A stretch of 51,622 bases of DNA, taken from the NCBI GenBank assembly GCA_005888325.1, contig VAWU01000013.1:1-51622 (forward strand), given 5' to 3'. This stretch comes from Actinomycetota bacterium. GTDB taxonomy: Bacteria > Actinomycetota > Acidimicrobiia > Acidimicrobiales > AC-14. The notes below the pieces were generated by a model. The model was not told the origin of the DNA. It saw nothing but the letters and a program-made list of their open reading frames with translations, and searched no databases. The first letter of the stretch is position 1. Each line of letters begins with the position of its first letter. Both the position numbers and the translations under genes were made by a program. Of this stretch, positions 15,298 to 24,355 are shown piece by piece.

Positions 15298-15507
15298 ATG
15301 GTCGATCACGCAATGGTCGGGAAGGTGGGCCGTGTCACCGGCACCATCAGCCCGGGCCGGCTCGGCGAGGTGATGGTGCCTGTTCGGGGCGGAAGCGAGG
15401 CGTTCCACGCGTACGCCGCCGACCCCGACGACACCATTGCCAACGGCAAGCGCGTCGTCGTGGTGGAGTACTTCGCTCCGCGCACGGTGGTCGTCACCCC
15501 CATGTAG
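15298..15507 (+). CDS. NfeD-like small protein paired with flotillin
   Basis: A 69-residue soluble protein that looks like a lone OB-fold: GKVGRVTGTISPGRLGEVMV, then NGKRVVVVEYFAPRTVVV. NfeD C-terminal domains have this pattern and usually sit beside flotillin/SPFH genes, as YuaF beside FloT in Bacillus. Here the membrane part of NfeD is missing. AGGAG lies close to the ATG at 15298; a second ATG at 15313 is possible. The flotillin gene starts 27 nt downstream. Confidence 0.65.
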   Translation: MVDHAMVGKVGRVTGTISPGRLGEVMVPVRGGSEAFHAYAADPDDTIANGKRVVVVEYFAPRTVVVTPM

Positions 15508-15534
15508 GGGGTCGACGCGAAGGAGGAGGGACAC

Positions 15535-17061
15535 ATGGTCCTCGCAAGAGTGACCGGTTGGGAGATCGGCCTGGCGCTCGCGGCAGCTGCGATTCTTCTG
15601 TTTCTCATCGTCTTCCGCCTGATGTGGCGGGTGGCCGAGCCGAACGAGGCGCTCATCATCTCGGGCCTCCGCGAGCACGGCTCGCCCCAGGGTGCGGGTG
15701 AGAGCCTCGGCTTCAAGATCGTCACCGGCAGGGGAACGCTCGTCATCCCGGGCATCCAGCAGGTCCGACGGCTCTCGCTCGACCTGCGCGAGTCCGAGCT
15801 GAGCATCGACTGCGTCACCCACCAGGGCATCCCGCTCGGCATTCGGGGCGTGGTGATCTTCAAGGTGGGCGACGACTTCACCTCGATCGCCAACTCGGCC
15901 CGTCGATTCCTCGACCAGCAGAACCAGATGGACCAGCGCGTCCACAACGTCTTCGCCGGCCACCTGCGGGCGATCGTCGGCAACATGACGGTGGAGGAGA
16001 TGATCCGCGACCGCGAGAAGCTCACCGCGTTGACCCGACAGTCGTCCGGCATCGAGATGGAGAAGCTCGGCCTCATCGTCGACTCGCTGCAGATCCAGGA
16101 GATCGACGATCCCACGGGCTACATCACCAACCTGGGCCGGCCCCATGCCGCCGCGGTGGCCAGCCAGGCCCGCATCAACGAGGCGCACGCGGATCGCGAA
16201 GCAACCGAGCAGGAACAGCAGGCGAACGCGCTGAAAGCGCAGGCGGTGCGCGGCGCGTCGATCAAGCAGGCCGGGTTCCAGGCCGAGATCGACCGCGCCT
16301 CGGCGCAGGCCAAGCAGGCGGGCCCATTGACCGAGGCGACCGCGCACCAAGAGGTGGTCGTCCAGCAGACGAAGGTCGCGGAGCTCGAGGCCCAGCGGGA
16401 GGAGCAGAGCCTGCAGGCGACCGTGCGCAAGCCCGCCGACGCCAAGGCGTACGAGCAGGTGACCCTCGCCCGGGCCGAGCGCGACGCCCGCATCTCTGGC
16501 GCCGAGGCCGAGCGCCAGGAGGTCGAGCTGGCCGCGGCAGCCAACGCCCAGCGGGTGAAGCTGGCGGCGGTGGCCGATGCCGAGCGCGTCCGTCTGGCCG
16601 CGGCGGCCGAAGCCGAGCACGTGCGCCTCAACGCGTCGGCCCAGGCCGAGTCGGTGAAGGCCATCGGTGAGGCGGAGGCGGCGGCCACCCAGGCCAAGGG
16701 GTTGGCGGAGGGCGAGGCGGTGCGGGCCAAGGGCATGGCCGAGGCCGAGGCGATCAAGGCGCGGGCCGACGCGCTGGCCGAGAACCAGGACGCCGTCATC
16801 GGCCAGCAGCTCGCCGAGAACTGGCCCGCGATCGTCGAGGCGGCCGCCAAGCCGTTCGGTCAGATCGACCAGATGATCGTGCTGAACGGAGCCCAAGGCC
16901 TGTCCGAGGCGCTCGCGCAGGCGCTCAGCCAGGGGGTGGCGGGGCTCCAGCTGGCGCGCAATCTCCTGGCCGGTGGCAACGGTGGGCCCGGCGCGGGAGG
17001 GGCCCGAGCCGGAGGCTCGCCCGCGGAGCCCGGGTCAGGCGCGCAAGCGGTCGAGGGCTGA
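15535..17061 (+). CDS. Flotillin-like SPFH-domain protein
   Basis: A 508-residue membrane-scaffold protein. It has one N-terminal helix (about 10-30), an SPFH/band-7 domain (about 35-200, with VIPGIQQVRRLSLDLRE and THQGIPLGIRGVVIFKV), then a long Ala/Glu-rich coiled coil (about 205-430) with repeated AEAE units typical of flotillins, and a Gly/Pro-rich tail. Flotillins organise membrane microdomains and envelope stress responses. GGAGGAGGG precedes the ATG. The last 27 nt overlap the convergent dipeptidase gene. Confidence 0.9.
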   Translation: MVLARVTGWEIGLALAAAAILLFLIVFRLMWRVAEPNEALIISGLREHGSPQGAGESLGFKIVTGRGTLVIPGIQQVRRLSLDLRESELSIDCVTHQGIPLGIRGVVIFKVGDDFTSIANSARRFLDQQNQMDQRVHNVFAGHLRAIVGNMTVEEMIRDREKLTALTRQSSGIEMEKLGLIVDSLQIQEIDDPTGYITNLGRPHAAAVASQARINEAHADREATEQEQQANALKAQAVRGASIKQAGFQAEIDRASAQAKQAGPLTEATAHQEVVVQQTKVAELEAQREEQSLQATVRKPADAKAYEQVTLARAERDARISGAEAERQEVELAAAANAQRVKLAAVADAERVRLAAAAEAEHVRLNASAQAESVKAIGEAEAAATQAKGLAEGEAVRAKGMAEAEAIKARADALAENQDAVIGQQLAENWPAIVEAAAKPFGQIDQMIVLNGAQGLSEALAQALSQGVAGLQLARNLLAGGNGGPGAGGARAGGSPAEPGSGAQAVEG

Positions 17062-18228
17062 GGCCACCGGGCGCCAGCACGCCGCCGTGAACGCGGCCTG
17101 CGCGTCCGGGTCGCCGGCGGCCTCGTCGGCCGCGTCCCACAGCTCGGCCTCGACGGGCCCGAACGCGGCACGTATCTCGGGCAGCGCGGCGGCGGTGTCG
17201 ACGTCGGCCTCCACGCGCTCGCGCAGCGTCAGGAAGCGCTTCCACACGCCCGCGTCGCCGAGCTCACGCGGCACACCGTCGGGCGGGAAGACCGGCACGT
17301 AGACGCTCACGCACGGGCTTCCCGGCGCGACCCACGCACGCACGGACCGACCCGTGTCGGACGGCAGCTCCGCGATCAGCGACGAGGCGGTGGCTTGGTA
17401 GCCGCGTACGTGCATGCAGACGGTCACGCCGGTGCCGTCGGGCATGGACGCCGCGGGTGGAGCGCTGACGGGTGTCGGGTCACCGCCGGGAGGCGCCCAC
17501 GGGCGTTCACCGTGATGACGCATCTGCGCCGCGAGTATCCGCGGCGTCAGCGCGTCCGACCCGGCCGCGAGGCAGGCCCGGCTCGCGGCGAGCCGCGCGT
17601 CGGCATGGCCGGTCGGCGCGCGCGCCAGGCGGTAGGTGTCGAAGTCGGTTCCTGCCGGGACGTCGTCGGACGCGCGCGTCCAGTCCGCACCCAACGTGAG
17701 GCGGTTGGAGATAGCCGCGGTCCGGTCGACCGGCCGGGCCGCCCAGGTGCGCCCGCTCGTCTCGAGCACCCACGCCCGCCCGGGGTCGGCGACGAGGAAG
17801 GAGGAGAAGTAGGGCTCGTCGTGCGTCCGGTCGCCGACGCCGCCCTGACCGTGGCGCGCGAGCAGATCGGTCATGACGTCAAGCGCCTCGTTGGCGGTGC
17901 GGCCCCGTTCCAGCCCCAGCCGCACCAGGTCCATGCCGAGCAACGCAGGCTCGACCTTGTACGGGTCGTCGACAGTGAAGACCTTCTCGTTGCCGATCGC
18001 CACCCGGTGCTCGTTGACGCCGGTCTCGAGCCCCCAGAGCCATTCGGGGCGGCAGCCGAGCAGGGCGAACGCGCCCGCGTCGTCGATCTCGATGTACTGC
18101 GTCCTCAGGCGACCGCCGCCGCGTCGGGAGGCGAAGGACTCGACGAGTTGCACCTCGGCCACCGGCCGGTCGGAGTTCTTGGCGAACAGGGTGCGCTCGC
18201 TTCCGACGGCACACAACGTGTCGCACAT
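17035..18228 (-). CDS. C69/secernin-family dipeptidase-like protein
   Basis: A 397-residue cytosolic protein starting MCDTLC. In this Ntn-hydrolase family Cys2 becomes the N-terminal nucleophile after Met removal. FAKNSDRPVAEVQ and GVNEHRVAIGNEKVF are the family signatures, followed by WVLETSGRTWAARPV. Bacterial C69 members cleave dipeptides; secernins are eukaryotic relatives with uncertain activity. The ATG at 18228 is fixed by the required Cys2 and by AAGGA 7 nt upstream. The frame extends to 18261, but that would bury Cys2. Confidence 0.87.
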   Translation of the reverse strand: MCDTLCAVGSERTLFAKNSDRPVAEVQLVESFASRRGGGRLRTQYIEIDDAGAFALLGCRPEWLWGLETGVNEHRVAIGNEKVFTVDDPYKVEPALLGMDLVRLGLERGRTANEALDVMTDLLARHGQGGVGDRTHDEPYFSSFLVADPGRAWVLETSGRTWAARPVDRTAAISNRLTLGADWTRASDDVPAGTDFDTYRLARAPTGHADARLAASRACLAAGSDALTPRILAAQMRHHGERPWAPPGGDPTPVSAPPAASMPDGTGVTVCMHVRGYQATASSLIAELPSDTGRSVRAWVAPGSPCVSVYVPVFPPDGVPRELGDAGVWKRFLTLRERVEADVDTAAALPEIRAAFGPVEAELWDAADEAAGDPDAQAAFTAACWRPVASALDRLRA

Positions 18229-18350
18229 CGACTGTTCCTTCACGGGTTCCCGGGAGCTCACCCCGGTGGATGGCTCAAGCTACTGCGCCCTGCGAACCGG
18301 AGGTCCAGGCGCCCGCTGATGGTTCGTCGCCTCTCTGGTGAGAGCCGCCT

Positions 18351-18400
18351 CATATGTGTCAGCATTGATATTCATGGCGATTGATTCTGACGCGGTTGAT
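18351..18400 (+). promoter_or_regulatory. AT-rich candidate operator overlapping arsR start
   Basis: This stretch is unusually AT-rich for the window. It holds CATATG, two ATTGAT repeats 16 nt apart (18364 and 18380) and TCAG/CTGA arms. It covers the arsR start codon, where an ArsR autoregulatory site would be expected. The exact half-sites are uncertain. Confidence 0.3.
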
Positions 18401-18697
18401 GCTGCCGTGGGCCCCTCCACCCTGAAGGTCCTCGGCGATCCGGTGCGCTGGGAGATCGTCCGCCGGCTGGGCGTCGAGGACCTCTGCGTCTGTCACCTCG
18501 TCGAGGACCTCGACCTCGCGCAACCCCTCGTGAGCCACCACCTGCGCGTGCTCCGCGAGGCGGGCGTCGTCGAGCCCGAGCGGTGTGGCCCTTTCACCTA
18601 CTACGTGCTCGATCGGGACACGCTGCGCCGGCTCGCCCGCGAGCTCGGCGAGCTCGGCACGACGCCCCGTCGGCCGCGCCGGCGTCCCTGCACATGA
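18374..18697 (+). CDS. arsR: ArsR-family metalloregulator
   Basis: A 107-residue winged-helix repressor. LGDPVRWEIVRRL starts the fold, and DLAQPLVSHHLRVLREAGVV (about 47-65) is the recognition helix region. C38 and C40 in LCVCHLV form the classic As(III) site, with C71 as a possible third ligand. Arsenite binding would release the operator. It is the first gene of the arsR-aqpS-arsC operon, 22 nt before the channel gene. The ATG at 18374 lies inside the AT-rich putative operator; upstream codons to 18338 were excluded as untypical of ArsR. Confidence 0.9.
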   Translation: MAIDSDAVDAAVGPSTLKVLGDPVRWEIVRRLGVEDLCVCHLVEDLDLAQPLVSHHLRVLREAGVVEPERCGPFTYYVLDRDTLRRLARELGELGTTPRRPRRRPCT

Positions 18698-18719
18698 ACA
18701 TCCACATGAACAGCGCCAC

Positions 18720-19427
18720 ATGAGCACGACGCGCTCGCTCGGCGCGCGGGCGCTGGCCGAAGGTCTGGGCGCGGGACTGTTGGTCGCCGCCGTCATCGGT
18801 TCCGGTATCGCGGCGGAGCGGCTCTCGCCCGGTCAGGTCGGCCTGCAGCTGCTCGAGAACTCGACGGCGACGGTCTTTGCGCTGGCGGCGCTGATACTCA
18901 CGTTCGGTCCGGTGTCGGGCGCGCACTTCAACCCGGCGGTGACGCTCGCCGAGCTCGCGACCGGCAAGCTCGAAGCGCGTGCGGCGGCGCCATACATCGG
19001 CGCGCAACTGGCGGGCGCCTGCGCGGGCGCCATCATCGCCAACCTCATGTTCGAGCTGCCCGCCGTCCAGCTGGCCACCAAGGACCGCATCAGCGTGGCG
19101 ACCTTCCTCGCCGAGGTGGTCGCCACCTTCGGGCTGTTGACCGTGATCTTCGGTGTCGTGCGCTCCGGGCGCCTCATCGCCGTGCCCGTGGCGGTGGCCG
19201 GTTACATCGGCGCGGCCTACTGGTTCACCTCGTCGACCAGCTTCGCCAATCCCGCGGTGACGGTGGCCCGCACGCTCAGTGACACCTTCGCCGGCATCCG
19301 CCCCGCATCCGCCCCCGGCTTCATCGCCGCCCAGCTGCTGGGCGCGGCCCTGGCCGTGGTCGCGGCGCGCGTGTTGTTCCCCGAACCGGAACCGTCTCTC
19401 GAGGAGGCCCTCGATGCCCGACCTTGA
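18720..19427 (+). CDS. aqpS: Aquaglyceroporin (AqpS-like) of ars operon
   Basis: A 235-residue MIP channel with six helices. The two pore loops carry NPA at 71-73 (GAHFNPAVT) and 177-179 (FANPAVTVAR), and the selectivity-filter Arg is R184. Its place between arsR and arsC matches Sinorhizobium meliloti, where AqpS lets arsenite leave down its gradient after ArsC reduces arsenate. No ArsB or Acr3 pump is in this operon, so the channel probably replaces it. The gene overlaps arsC by 14 nt. Confidence 0.88.
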   Translation: MSTTRSLGARALAEGLGAGLLVAAVIGSGIAAERLSPGQVGLQLLENSTATVFALAALILTFGPVSGAHFNPAVTLAELATGKLEARAAAPYIGAQLAGACAGAIIANLMFELPAVQLATKDRISVATFLAEVVATFGLLTVIFGVVRSGRLIAVPVAVAGYIGAAYWFTSSTSFANPAVTVARTLSDTFAGIRPASAPGFIAAQLLGAALAVVAARVLFPEPEPSLEEALDARP

Positions 19428-19836
19428 CCCAAACGCCCCGGTCGTGCTGTTCCTGTGCGTGCACAACGCCGGGCGCTCTCAGATGGCGCTCGGGTGGTTC
19501 AACCACCTCGCGGACGGCAGAGCTGTCGCATGGTCGCGGGGGTCGGAGCCGGCGACTGAGGTCAACCCGGCGGCGATCCAGGCCATGGCCGAGGTCGGCA
19601 TCGACATCGCCCGCGAGTTCCCCAAGCCCTGGACCGACGAGATCGTGCGCGCTGCAGACGTGGTCGTGACCATGGGGTGTGGTGATGCCTGCCCGGTGTT
19701 CCCCGGCAAGCGCTACGAGGACTGGGAGCTCGATGACCCCGCCGGTCAGCGCGTCGAGGCGGTGCGTCCCATCCGCGACGAGATCGGCCGGCGCGTTCGC
19801 GAGCTCCTGGTCTCCTTCGGGATGACCGTCGCCTGA
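19414..19836 (+). CDS. arsC: Arsenate reductase, low-MW phosphatase type
   Basis: A 140-residue enzyme reducing arsenate to arsenite. The P-loop CVHNAGRS spans 15-22 with C15 as nucleophile and R21; D108-P109 fits the general-acid loop. Two further Cys, C89 and C93 in MGCGDACPVFPG, could carry the disulfide relay, with shorter spacing than in S. aureus ArsC. The reductant may therefore be mycothiol/mycoredoxin rather than thioredoxin, as in corynebacteria; this is not settled by sequence. It starts within the aqpS 3' end, so the genes are coupled. Confidence 0.9.
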   Translation: MPDLDPNAPVVLFLCVHNAGRSQMALGWFNHLADGRAVAWSRGSEPATEVNPAAIQAMAEVGIDIAREFPKPWTDEIVRAADVVVTMGCGDACPVFPGKRYEDWELDDPAGQRVEAVRPIRDEIGRRVRELLVSFGMTVA

Positions 19837-19846
19837 TCGTGTCCTG

Positions 19847-21367
19847 TCACTCCTCATGCTGCTCACGGCGCAGGTAGGCGCCGAGCGCGGGTGGCCCGAA
19901 GATCACGACCAGCACGGCAAGGCCCGCCGCGACGTAGAGCCCGGTCGCCACCTGGTCCCGCCCGTTGGCGATCGTCGCGGGAACGGCCGCGAGGGCCGTC
20001 GCGCTACCGGCCACCCCTGTCGGGTCGGTGCTCGAATCGACGGTCTGATCGGTTGCGGCAGCCGCGCCTGCACCCTGTGCACCCGAGCCCGCCTTCGCTG
20101 CAGCGGCCGCCAGAGCCGCACGGGCTGCCGCGGTCGCGCCCTTCTTGGCGCTCGCGGGCGGCAGCGGCGCGTTGCCCGTGATGAACGAGCCGGTGATCGT
20201 GGGGTTCGCACACTGGTCGATCGGGGGCGGCGCGGGCGCGCCGGGGATGAGCCTCTCGGCGTCGAAGCCGAACTGCACCAGGTTCTTGGGCAAGGGTGAG
20301 TAGCCCAGCTGCACGGCCTTTTGCTGGCCCGCGCACAGGAAGTAGAGGATGAACCTCCCGAGGACGTCGCCCTTGTCGGTTGAGAACGGTGCCTGAGTGC
20401 CCGTGGGCACGATCATGTAGCTGTAGCTCGACACCGGATAGGCGCGCGGGTCGGGGTTGGTGTAGACGCCGTCGAGGACCTGGGTGCGGTCGGGGTTGAT
20501 GCGGGCCGCGGTCAAGGCGATGGAGACAGCCTGTGCGGTGGGCTGAACGTAGTACCCCGCCTGGTTGAGCACGGACACCACCGGGAAGCTGCGCTGGAGG
20601 GCGTATCCATACTCGACGTACGTGATCGAGCCGTTGTTGTACGGAGCCGCGACGTAGTTGGCCACTCCGTCGGAGCCCTGCTGCGCCCGGCTGTTGCCGA
20701 AGTAGGGGTACAGCGAGGTGGGCGGGCACGGTGAAGGCAGGTGGGTGGCGTTCGCGCAGAATGGGTTCCAGATGTCGGGGGTGACATGAGCCATGTATGC
20801 CGTGAACTGAGCGGACGTGCCGGAGCCGTCCGAGCGCACCACTGGTGTGACCGCCAGGTGAGGGAACACCCGGCCGTCGTCGGCGGTGACGGCGGGGTCG
20901 TCCCAGAAGGTGATGCCGCCGGTGAAGATCTTCGCGAGAGTCGGCCCCGACAGCTTGAGGTCGGAGATGCGCCGGCCGTTCACCTCGAGGTGGTACATGA
21001 ACGACGTCCCGCCCGCCACGATCGGCATGTATGCGTAGGGCCGCGCTGCCGCCCGGGCGACCTCGTCGTAGAGCAGGTTGCCGTTGCGGTCGTGGCTGGC
21101 AGGCTGGAAGGGGATCTCTGACACCGCGAAGTCCGACTGGGCCGAGATGTAGAAGGTACGCCCGGTCGAGGAGCCCAAGCCCTGGTAGTTGATCGAGAGT
21201 CCCTGCCGCGCCACATCGGCACGCCACTGGTCGACCGCGATCTGGCTCCACGTCGAGCCCGCGCCGTCGACTGACACGCTGGCGCCCGCGGGCGCGACGG
21301 GCGCACCGAGGAGCACGACCACGCTCACGAGGGCGATCCGGACGAGGATCGGCTCGAGCCGGTTCAT
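19847..21367 (-). CDS. pstS: Phosphate-binding protein PstS with C-terminal membrane anchor
   Basis: A 506-residue periplasmic-binding-type protein. It has an N-terminal Sec signal (about 1-29), then the phosphate-site loops GAGST (35-39) and RSDGSGTSAQF (about 178-188), and the usual PstS middle (SLYPYFGN, SDGVANYV). After residue 385 comes an Ala/Gly/Ser-rich linker, and a single membrane helix (about 476-496) ends in a basic tail. Most PstS are lipoproteins or soluble; here the anchor is C-terminal. It is the last gene of the pst operon and its ATG overlaps the pstB stop. Confidence 0.9.
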   Translation of the reverse strand: MNRLEPILVRIALVSVVVLLGAPVAPAGASVSVDGAGSTWSQIAVDQWRADVARQGLSINYQGLGSSTGRTFYISAQSDFAVSEIPFQPASHDRNGNLLYDEVARAAARPYAYMPIVAGGTSFMYHLEVNGRRISDLKLSGPTLAKIFTGGITFWDDPAVTADDGRVFPHLAVTPVVRSDGSGTSAQFTAYMAHVTPDIWNPFCANATHLPSPCPPTSLYPYFGNSRAQQGSDGVANYVAAPYNNGSITYVEYGYALQRSFPVVSVLNQAGYYVQPTAQAVSIALTAARINPDRTQVLDGVYTNPDPRAYPVSSYSYMIVPTGTQAPFSTDKGDVLGRFILYFLCAGQQKAVQLGYSPLPKNLVQFGFDAERLIPGAPAPPPIDQCANPTITGSFITGNAPLPPASAKKGATAAARAALAAAAAKAGSGAQGAGAAAATDQTVDSSTDPTGVAGSATALAAVPATIANGRDQVATGLYVAAGLAVLVVIFGPPALGAYLRREQHEE

Positions 21368-22200
21368 CCGAAACGCCCTCTCACGTAGTCGAGCGTGCGG
21401 GTGTCGTCGGGTTCGGAGAACATCTTCTCGGTGGTCCCCGACTCGACGATGTAGCCGGGCTCGTTCTCCCCCGCCAGGAAGAAGGCGCAGTCATGGGACA
21501 CCCGCTGGGCCTGTTGCATGTTGTGCGTGACGATCACCACGGTGACCTCCTCGGATATCTCGGCGATCGTGTCCTCGATGCGCCGGGTTGACGTCGGGTC
21601 GAGGGCGGAGCAGGGCTCGTCCATCAACAGGACCTGGGGCCGGACCGCGAGCGCGCGCGCGATGCAGAGCCGCTGCTGCTGACCACCCGACAGGGCGCCA
21701 CCCGGCGTCTCGAGGCGGCTCTTCACCTCGTTCCAGAGGCCCGCCCGTCCGAGCGCATGCTCAACGAGCTCGCGGCGTTCGGCTCGGCTGCTGAGCTTCA
21801 TCCGCGACAGCTTCAAGCCCGACAGCACGTTGTCCGCAACGCTCATGGCGGGAAAGGGGTTGGGCTTCTGAAACACCATCCCGATGCGCTTCCGCGTCTC
21901 CGTCGTCGACCGTGGGCCTCTGTAGATGTCGAGGCCGTCGAGCTCGACGGTGCCGGCCAGAGATGCGCTGGGGACGAGCTCGTGCATGCGGTTGAGGATG
22001 CGAAGGAAGGTGGACTTGCCACATCCGGACGGCCCGATGAGCGCGGTCACGCGCCGGGGGGCCATGTCGAGCGAGACCCGCTCGAGCACCTTGTGATCAC
22101 CGAACCAGGCGCTCACCGCACGGGCGGTCAGCCTTGCGGGTGCGATCCCGAGGCCGCGCCGTGATGACGTCGCCGGCAACGTCTGGACCGTCGCGCTCAC
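21364..22200 (-). CDS. pstB: Phosphate ABC transporter ATP-binding protein PstB
   Basis: A 278-residue ATPase driving phosphate import. Walker A is GPSGCGKST, followed by NRMHELVP and VFQKPNPFP typical of PstB. The signature is LSGGQQQRL and Walker B is VLLMDEPCSALDP; the switch His is in VTHNMQQA. The N-terminus has about 25 extra residues. GTG at 22200 overlaps the pstA stop (GTGA) and the stop overlaps pstS. No phoU gene lies in this operon. Confidence 0.95.
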   Translation of the reverse strand: MSATVQTLPATSSRRGLGIAPARLTARAVSAWFGDHKVLERVSLDMAPRRVTALIGPSGCGKSTFLRILNRMHELVPSASLAGTVELDGLDIYRGPRSTTETRKRIGMVFQKPNPFPAMSVADNVLSGLKLSRMKLSSRAERRELVEHALGRAGLWNEVKSRLETPGGALSGGQQQRLCIARALAVRPQVLLMDEPCSALDPTSTRRIEDTIAEISEEVTVVIVTHNMQQAQRVSHDCAFFLAGENEPGYIVESGTTEKMFSEPDDTRTLDYVRGRFG

Positions 22201-23330
22201 GCGTGCTCCTTCATGTCGAGCCGACGCCTGCGCCGGCGCTTGAACGGTCCGGCGTGCCCCGGACCTCGTCCGCCGATGATGCGGGCGATGACGAACAGGA
22301 CCAGCACCAGCGCCAGCAGCACCAGTGCGCCGGTCCACGCTCGCTGAACCTGCGCGTTCTGGGGGAACCTGATCAGCCGGTACACGAAGTACGGCAGGGC
22401 GTCCTGTTTGCCGTGAAACGGGTCCGCGTTCATCACGAACGCGCCTCCGATGGTGAGCAGCAACGGCGCGGTCTCGCCGATCGCCCGGGCCACGCCGAGG
22501 ATCACCGCCGTCGCCAGTCCCGGCCGCGCGGTCGGGAGCACGACGTCGCGCGTCGTGCGCCACTCGGACGCGCCCAGCGCGAGCGACGCCTCCCGCAGAC
22601 CGCCCGGGACCAGGCGCAGCACGACCTCCGAGGTGCGGGTGACCGTGGGCAGCATGAGGACAGAGAGCGCCAGCGCGCCCGCGAAGCCGTTCTGGCCGAA
22701 CGTGAGGACGATGACGGCGAAGATGAACAGCCCGGCGACGATCGAGGGGATCGCGCTCATGGTGTCGACGATCAATCGCACGGGCCGCGCGAGACGCCCA
22801 CCCACCTCGTTCAGGAACACGGCCGTGGCGACTCCGAGCGGCACCGATATGAGCACGGCCAGCCCCACCTGCTCGAGCGTGCCGACGATGGCGTGGGCAC
22901 CTCCCCCGTCGGTGGCCTTGCTCAACGAGCCCGTGTAACGGAGGTCCTTGACGAAGAAGGTCGGGCGCAATGCCGCCCAGCCGCGGTACGCGGTGTAGCC
23001 GACGATCAAGGTCAGCGGGACGAGGAGGCAGAGCCCTGCCGTCGTCAGCACCACGGTGGCCAGTCGATCTGCCGCCGCCAGGGGGCCGGACCGCTCGCGT
23101 ACCACCAGCCAGTGCACAGCCAGGAACACGCCGTACCAGCTCAGCCAGAACCCCAGGCCACCGCTCAAGGGCGTCAGCCGCTCGTACACCAGCCACACCA
23201 GGCAGAAGGCGGAGAGCCCGGCGCCGCACACTGCCATCGCGTCGTCGACGTCGAGGCGGCGGAACCGCACCCGGTCTTCGAGGGCCTGTGTCTCCCTTTC
23301 GATTCGCAGTTCGGTGGACGCGGTCGTCAT
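22197..23330 (-). CDS. pstA: Phosphate ABC transporter permease PstA
   Basis: A 377-residue permease, about 80 residues longer than usual because two extra membrane helices (about 33-80) precede the core. The core has the binding-protein-dependent permease motif GLREASLALGASEWRTTRDVVLP and ARAIGETAPLLLTIGG, diagnostic of PstA. The basic C-terminus (KRRRRRRLDMKEHA) faces the cytoplasm. It lies 8 nt after pstC and overlaps pstB. Confidence 0.93.
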   Translation of the reverse strand: MTTASTELRIERETQALEDRVRFRRLDVDDAMAVCGAGLSAFCLVWLVYERLTPLSGGLGFWLSWYGVFLAVHWLVVRERSGPLAAADRLATVVLTTAGLCLLVPLTLIVGYTAYRGWAALRPTFFVKDLRYTGSLSKATDGGGAHAIVGTLEQVGLAVLISVPLGVATAVFLNEVGGRLARPVRLIVDTMSAIPSIVAGLFIFAVIVLTFGQNGFAGALALSVLMLPTVTRTSEVVLRLVPGGLREASLALGASEWRTTRDVVLPTARPGLATAVILGVARAIGETAPLLLTIGGAFVMNADPFHGKQDALPYFVYRLIRFPQNAQVQRAWTGALVLLALVLVLFVIARIIGGRGPGHAGPFKRRRRRRLDMKEHA

Positions 23331-23338
23331 GGTGTGAC

Positions 23339-24355
23339 TCAGATCTCCGTAGCCGCGCCGGAGCGCGAGCGGTTGACGATGACCGAGGCGATCGCGTTGA
23401 CGACGAGAGTCATGCCGAACAGCACCAGGCCTGCTGCCATCAGCGCGCTTATGCCGAAGGTGTTGGACTCGGAGAATCGCAACGCGATGAGGGAAGAGAT
23501 CGAGTTGCCGCCACCATCGAGAATGTGGATGCTGCGCACGAAGATCGGCGAGATGATGAGTGACACCGCGATGGTCTCGCCCAGCGCACGTCCGAGCCCG
23601 AGCATCGACCCGCCCACGATGCCGCCGCGGCCAAATGGCAGCACCACTGTCCGCACCATGCCCCAGCGCGAAGCGCCCAGCGCCAGCGCACCTTCCTTCT
23701 CACCCACCGGCGCCTGGGAGAAGACTTCACGCATCACCGCAGTGCAGATGGGAACGACCATGAGTGACACCACGACGCCGGCGATGAACGTGGTCGACGC
23801 GTAGTTGGTGCTCTTCGTGCGGAAGAACGGCACAACCGACGCGTGGTCGGTGAGCCAGCGGCTGACCTTGATCAGCCTCGGCTGGAGGAAGAACAGGCCC
23901 CACAAGCCGTAGATGAGGCTGGGCACCGCGGCCAGCAGGTCGATGAGCGACGTGATGGGGCGCCGCAGCCTGCGAGGCGCGTACTCGGTGATGAAGAGGG
24001 CCGCGCCGATCGACAGGGGCACCGCGATGACGAGGGCAACCACCGCGATGAGCACAGTGCCCAACAGCACCGCAGAGATGCCGAACCGTCCGCTGTCCGG
24101 CGTCCAGGCCTGCTCCGTGAGGAACCGCCAACCGCCCGAGCGGAGCGCCGGGAGCGCCCGCGCGAACAAGAAGGCGCCGATGAGCCCCATGACGAGGAGG
24201 GTGGCCGAAGCCGCGAGCCGCACGACCATGCGGTACACGCGGTCGGCGGGAGCGCGGTGCACCCGGATGGTCACACGCGGCTGCTCCAGATCGTCGACGA
24301 TCATGTCCCCGCGCGGACCAGGCCCGGAGGGGCGGCGGGGCCGTCTGGGGGTCAT
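23339..24355 (-). CDS. pstC: Phosphate ABC transporter permease PstC
   Basis: A 338-residue permease with six helices. PstC marks are PSLIYGLWGLFFL, EGALALGASRWGMVRTVVLP and GLGRALGETIAVSLI. The ATG at 24355 overlaps the stop of the sortase-like gene (ATGA). A second ATG 17 codons in (MIVDDLEQP) is a possible start. It works with PstA and PstB. Confidence 0.94.
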   Translation of the reverse strand: MTPRRPRRPSGPGPRGDMIVDDLEQPRVTIRVHRAPADRVYRMVVRLAASATLLVMGLIGAFLFARALPALRSGGWRFLTEQAWTPDSGRFGISAVLLGTVLIAVVALVIAVPLSIGAALFITEYAPRRLRRPITSLIDLLAAVPSLIYGLWGLFFLQPRLIKVSRWLTDHASVVPFFRTKSTNYASTTFIAGVVVSLMVVPICTAVMREVFSQAPVGEKEGALALGASRWGMVRTVVLPFGRGGIVGGSMLGLGRALGETIAVSLIISPIFVRSIHILDGGGNSISSLIALRFSESNTFGISALMAAGLVLFGMTLVVNAIASVIVNRSRSGAATEI

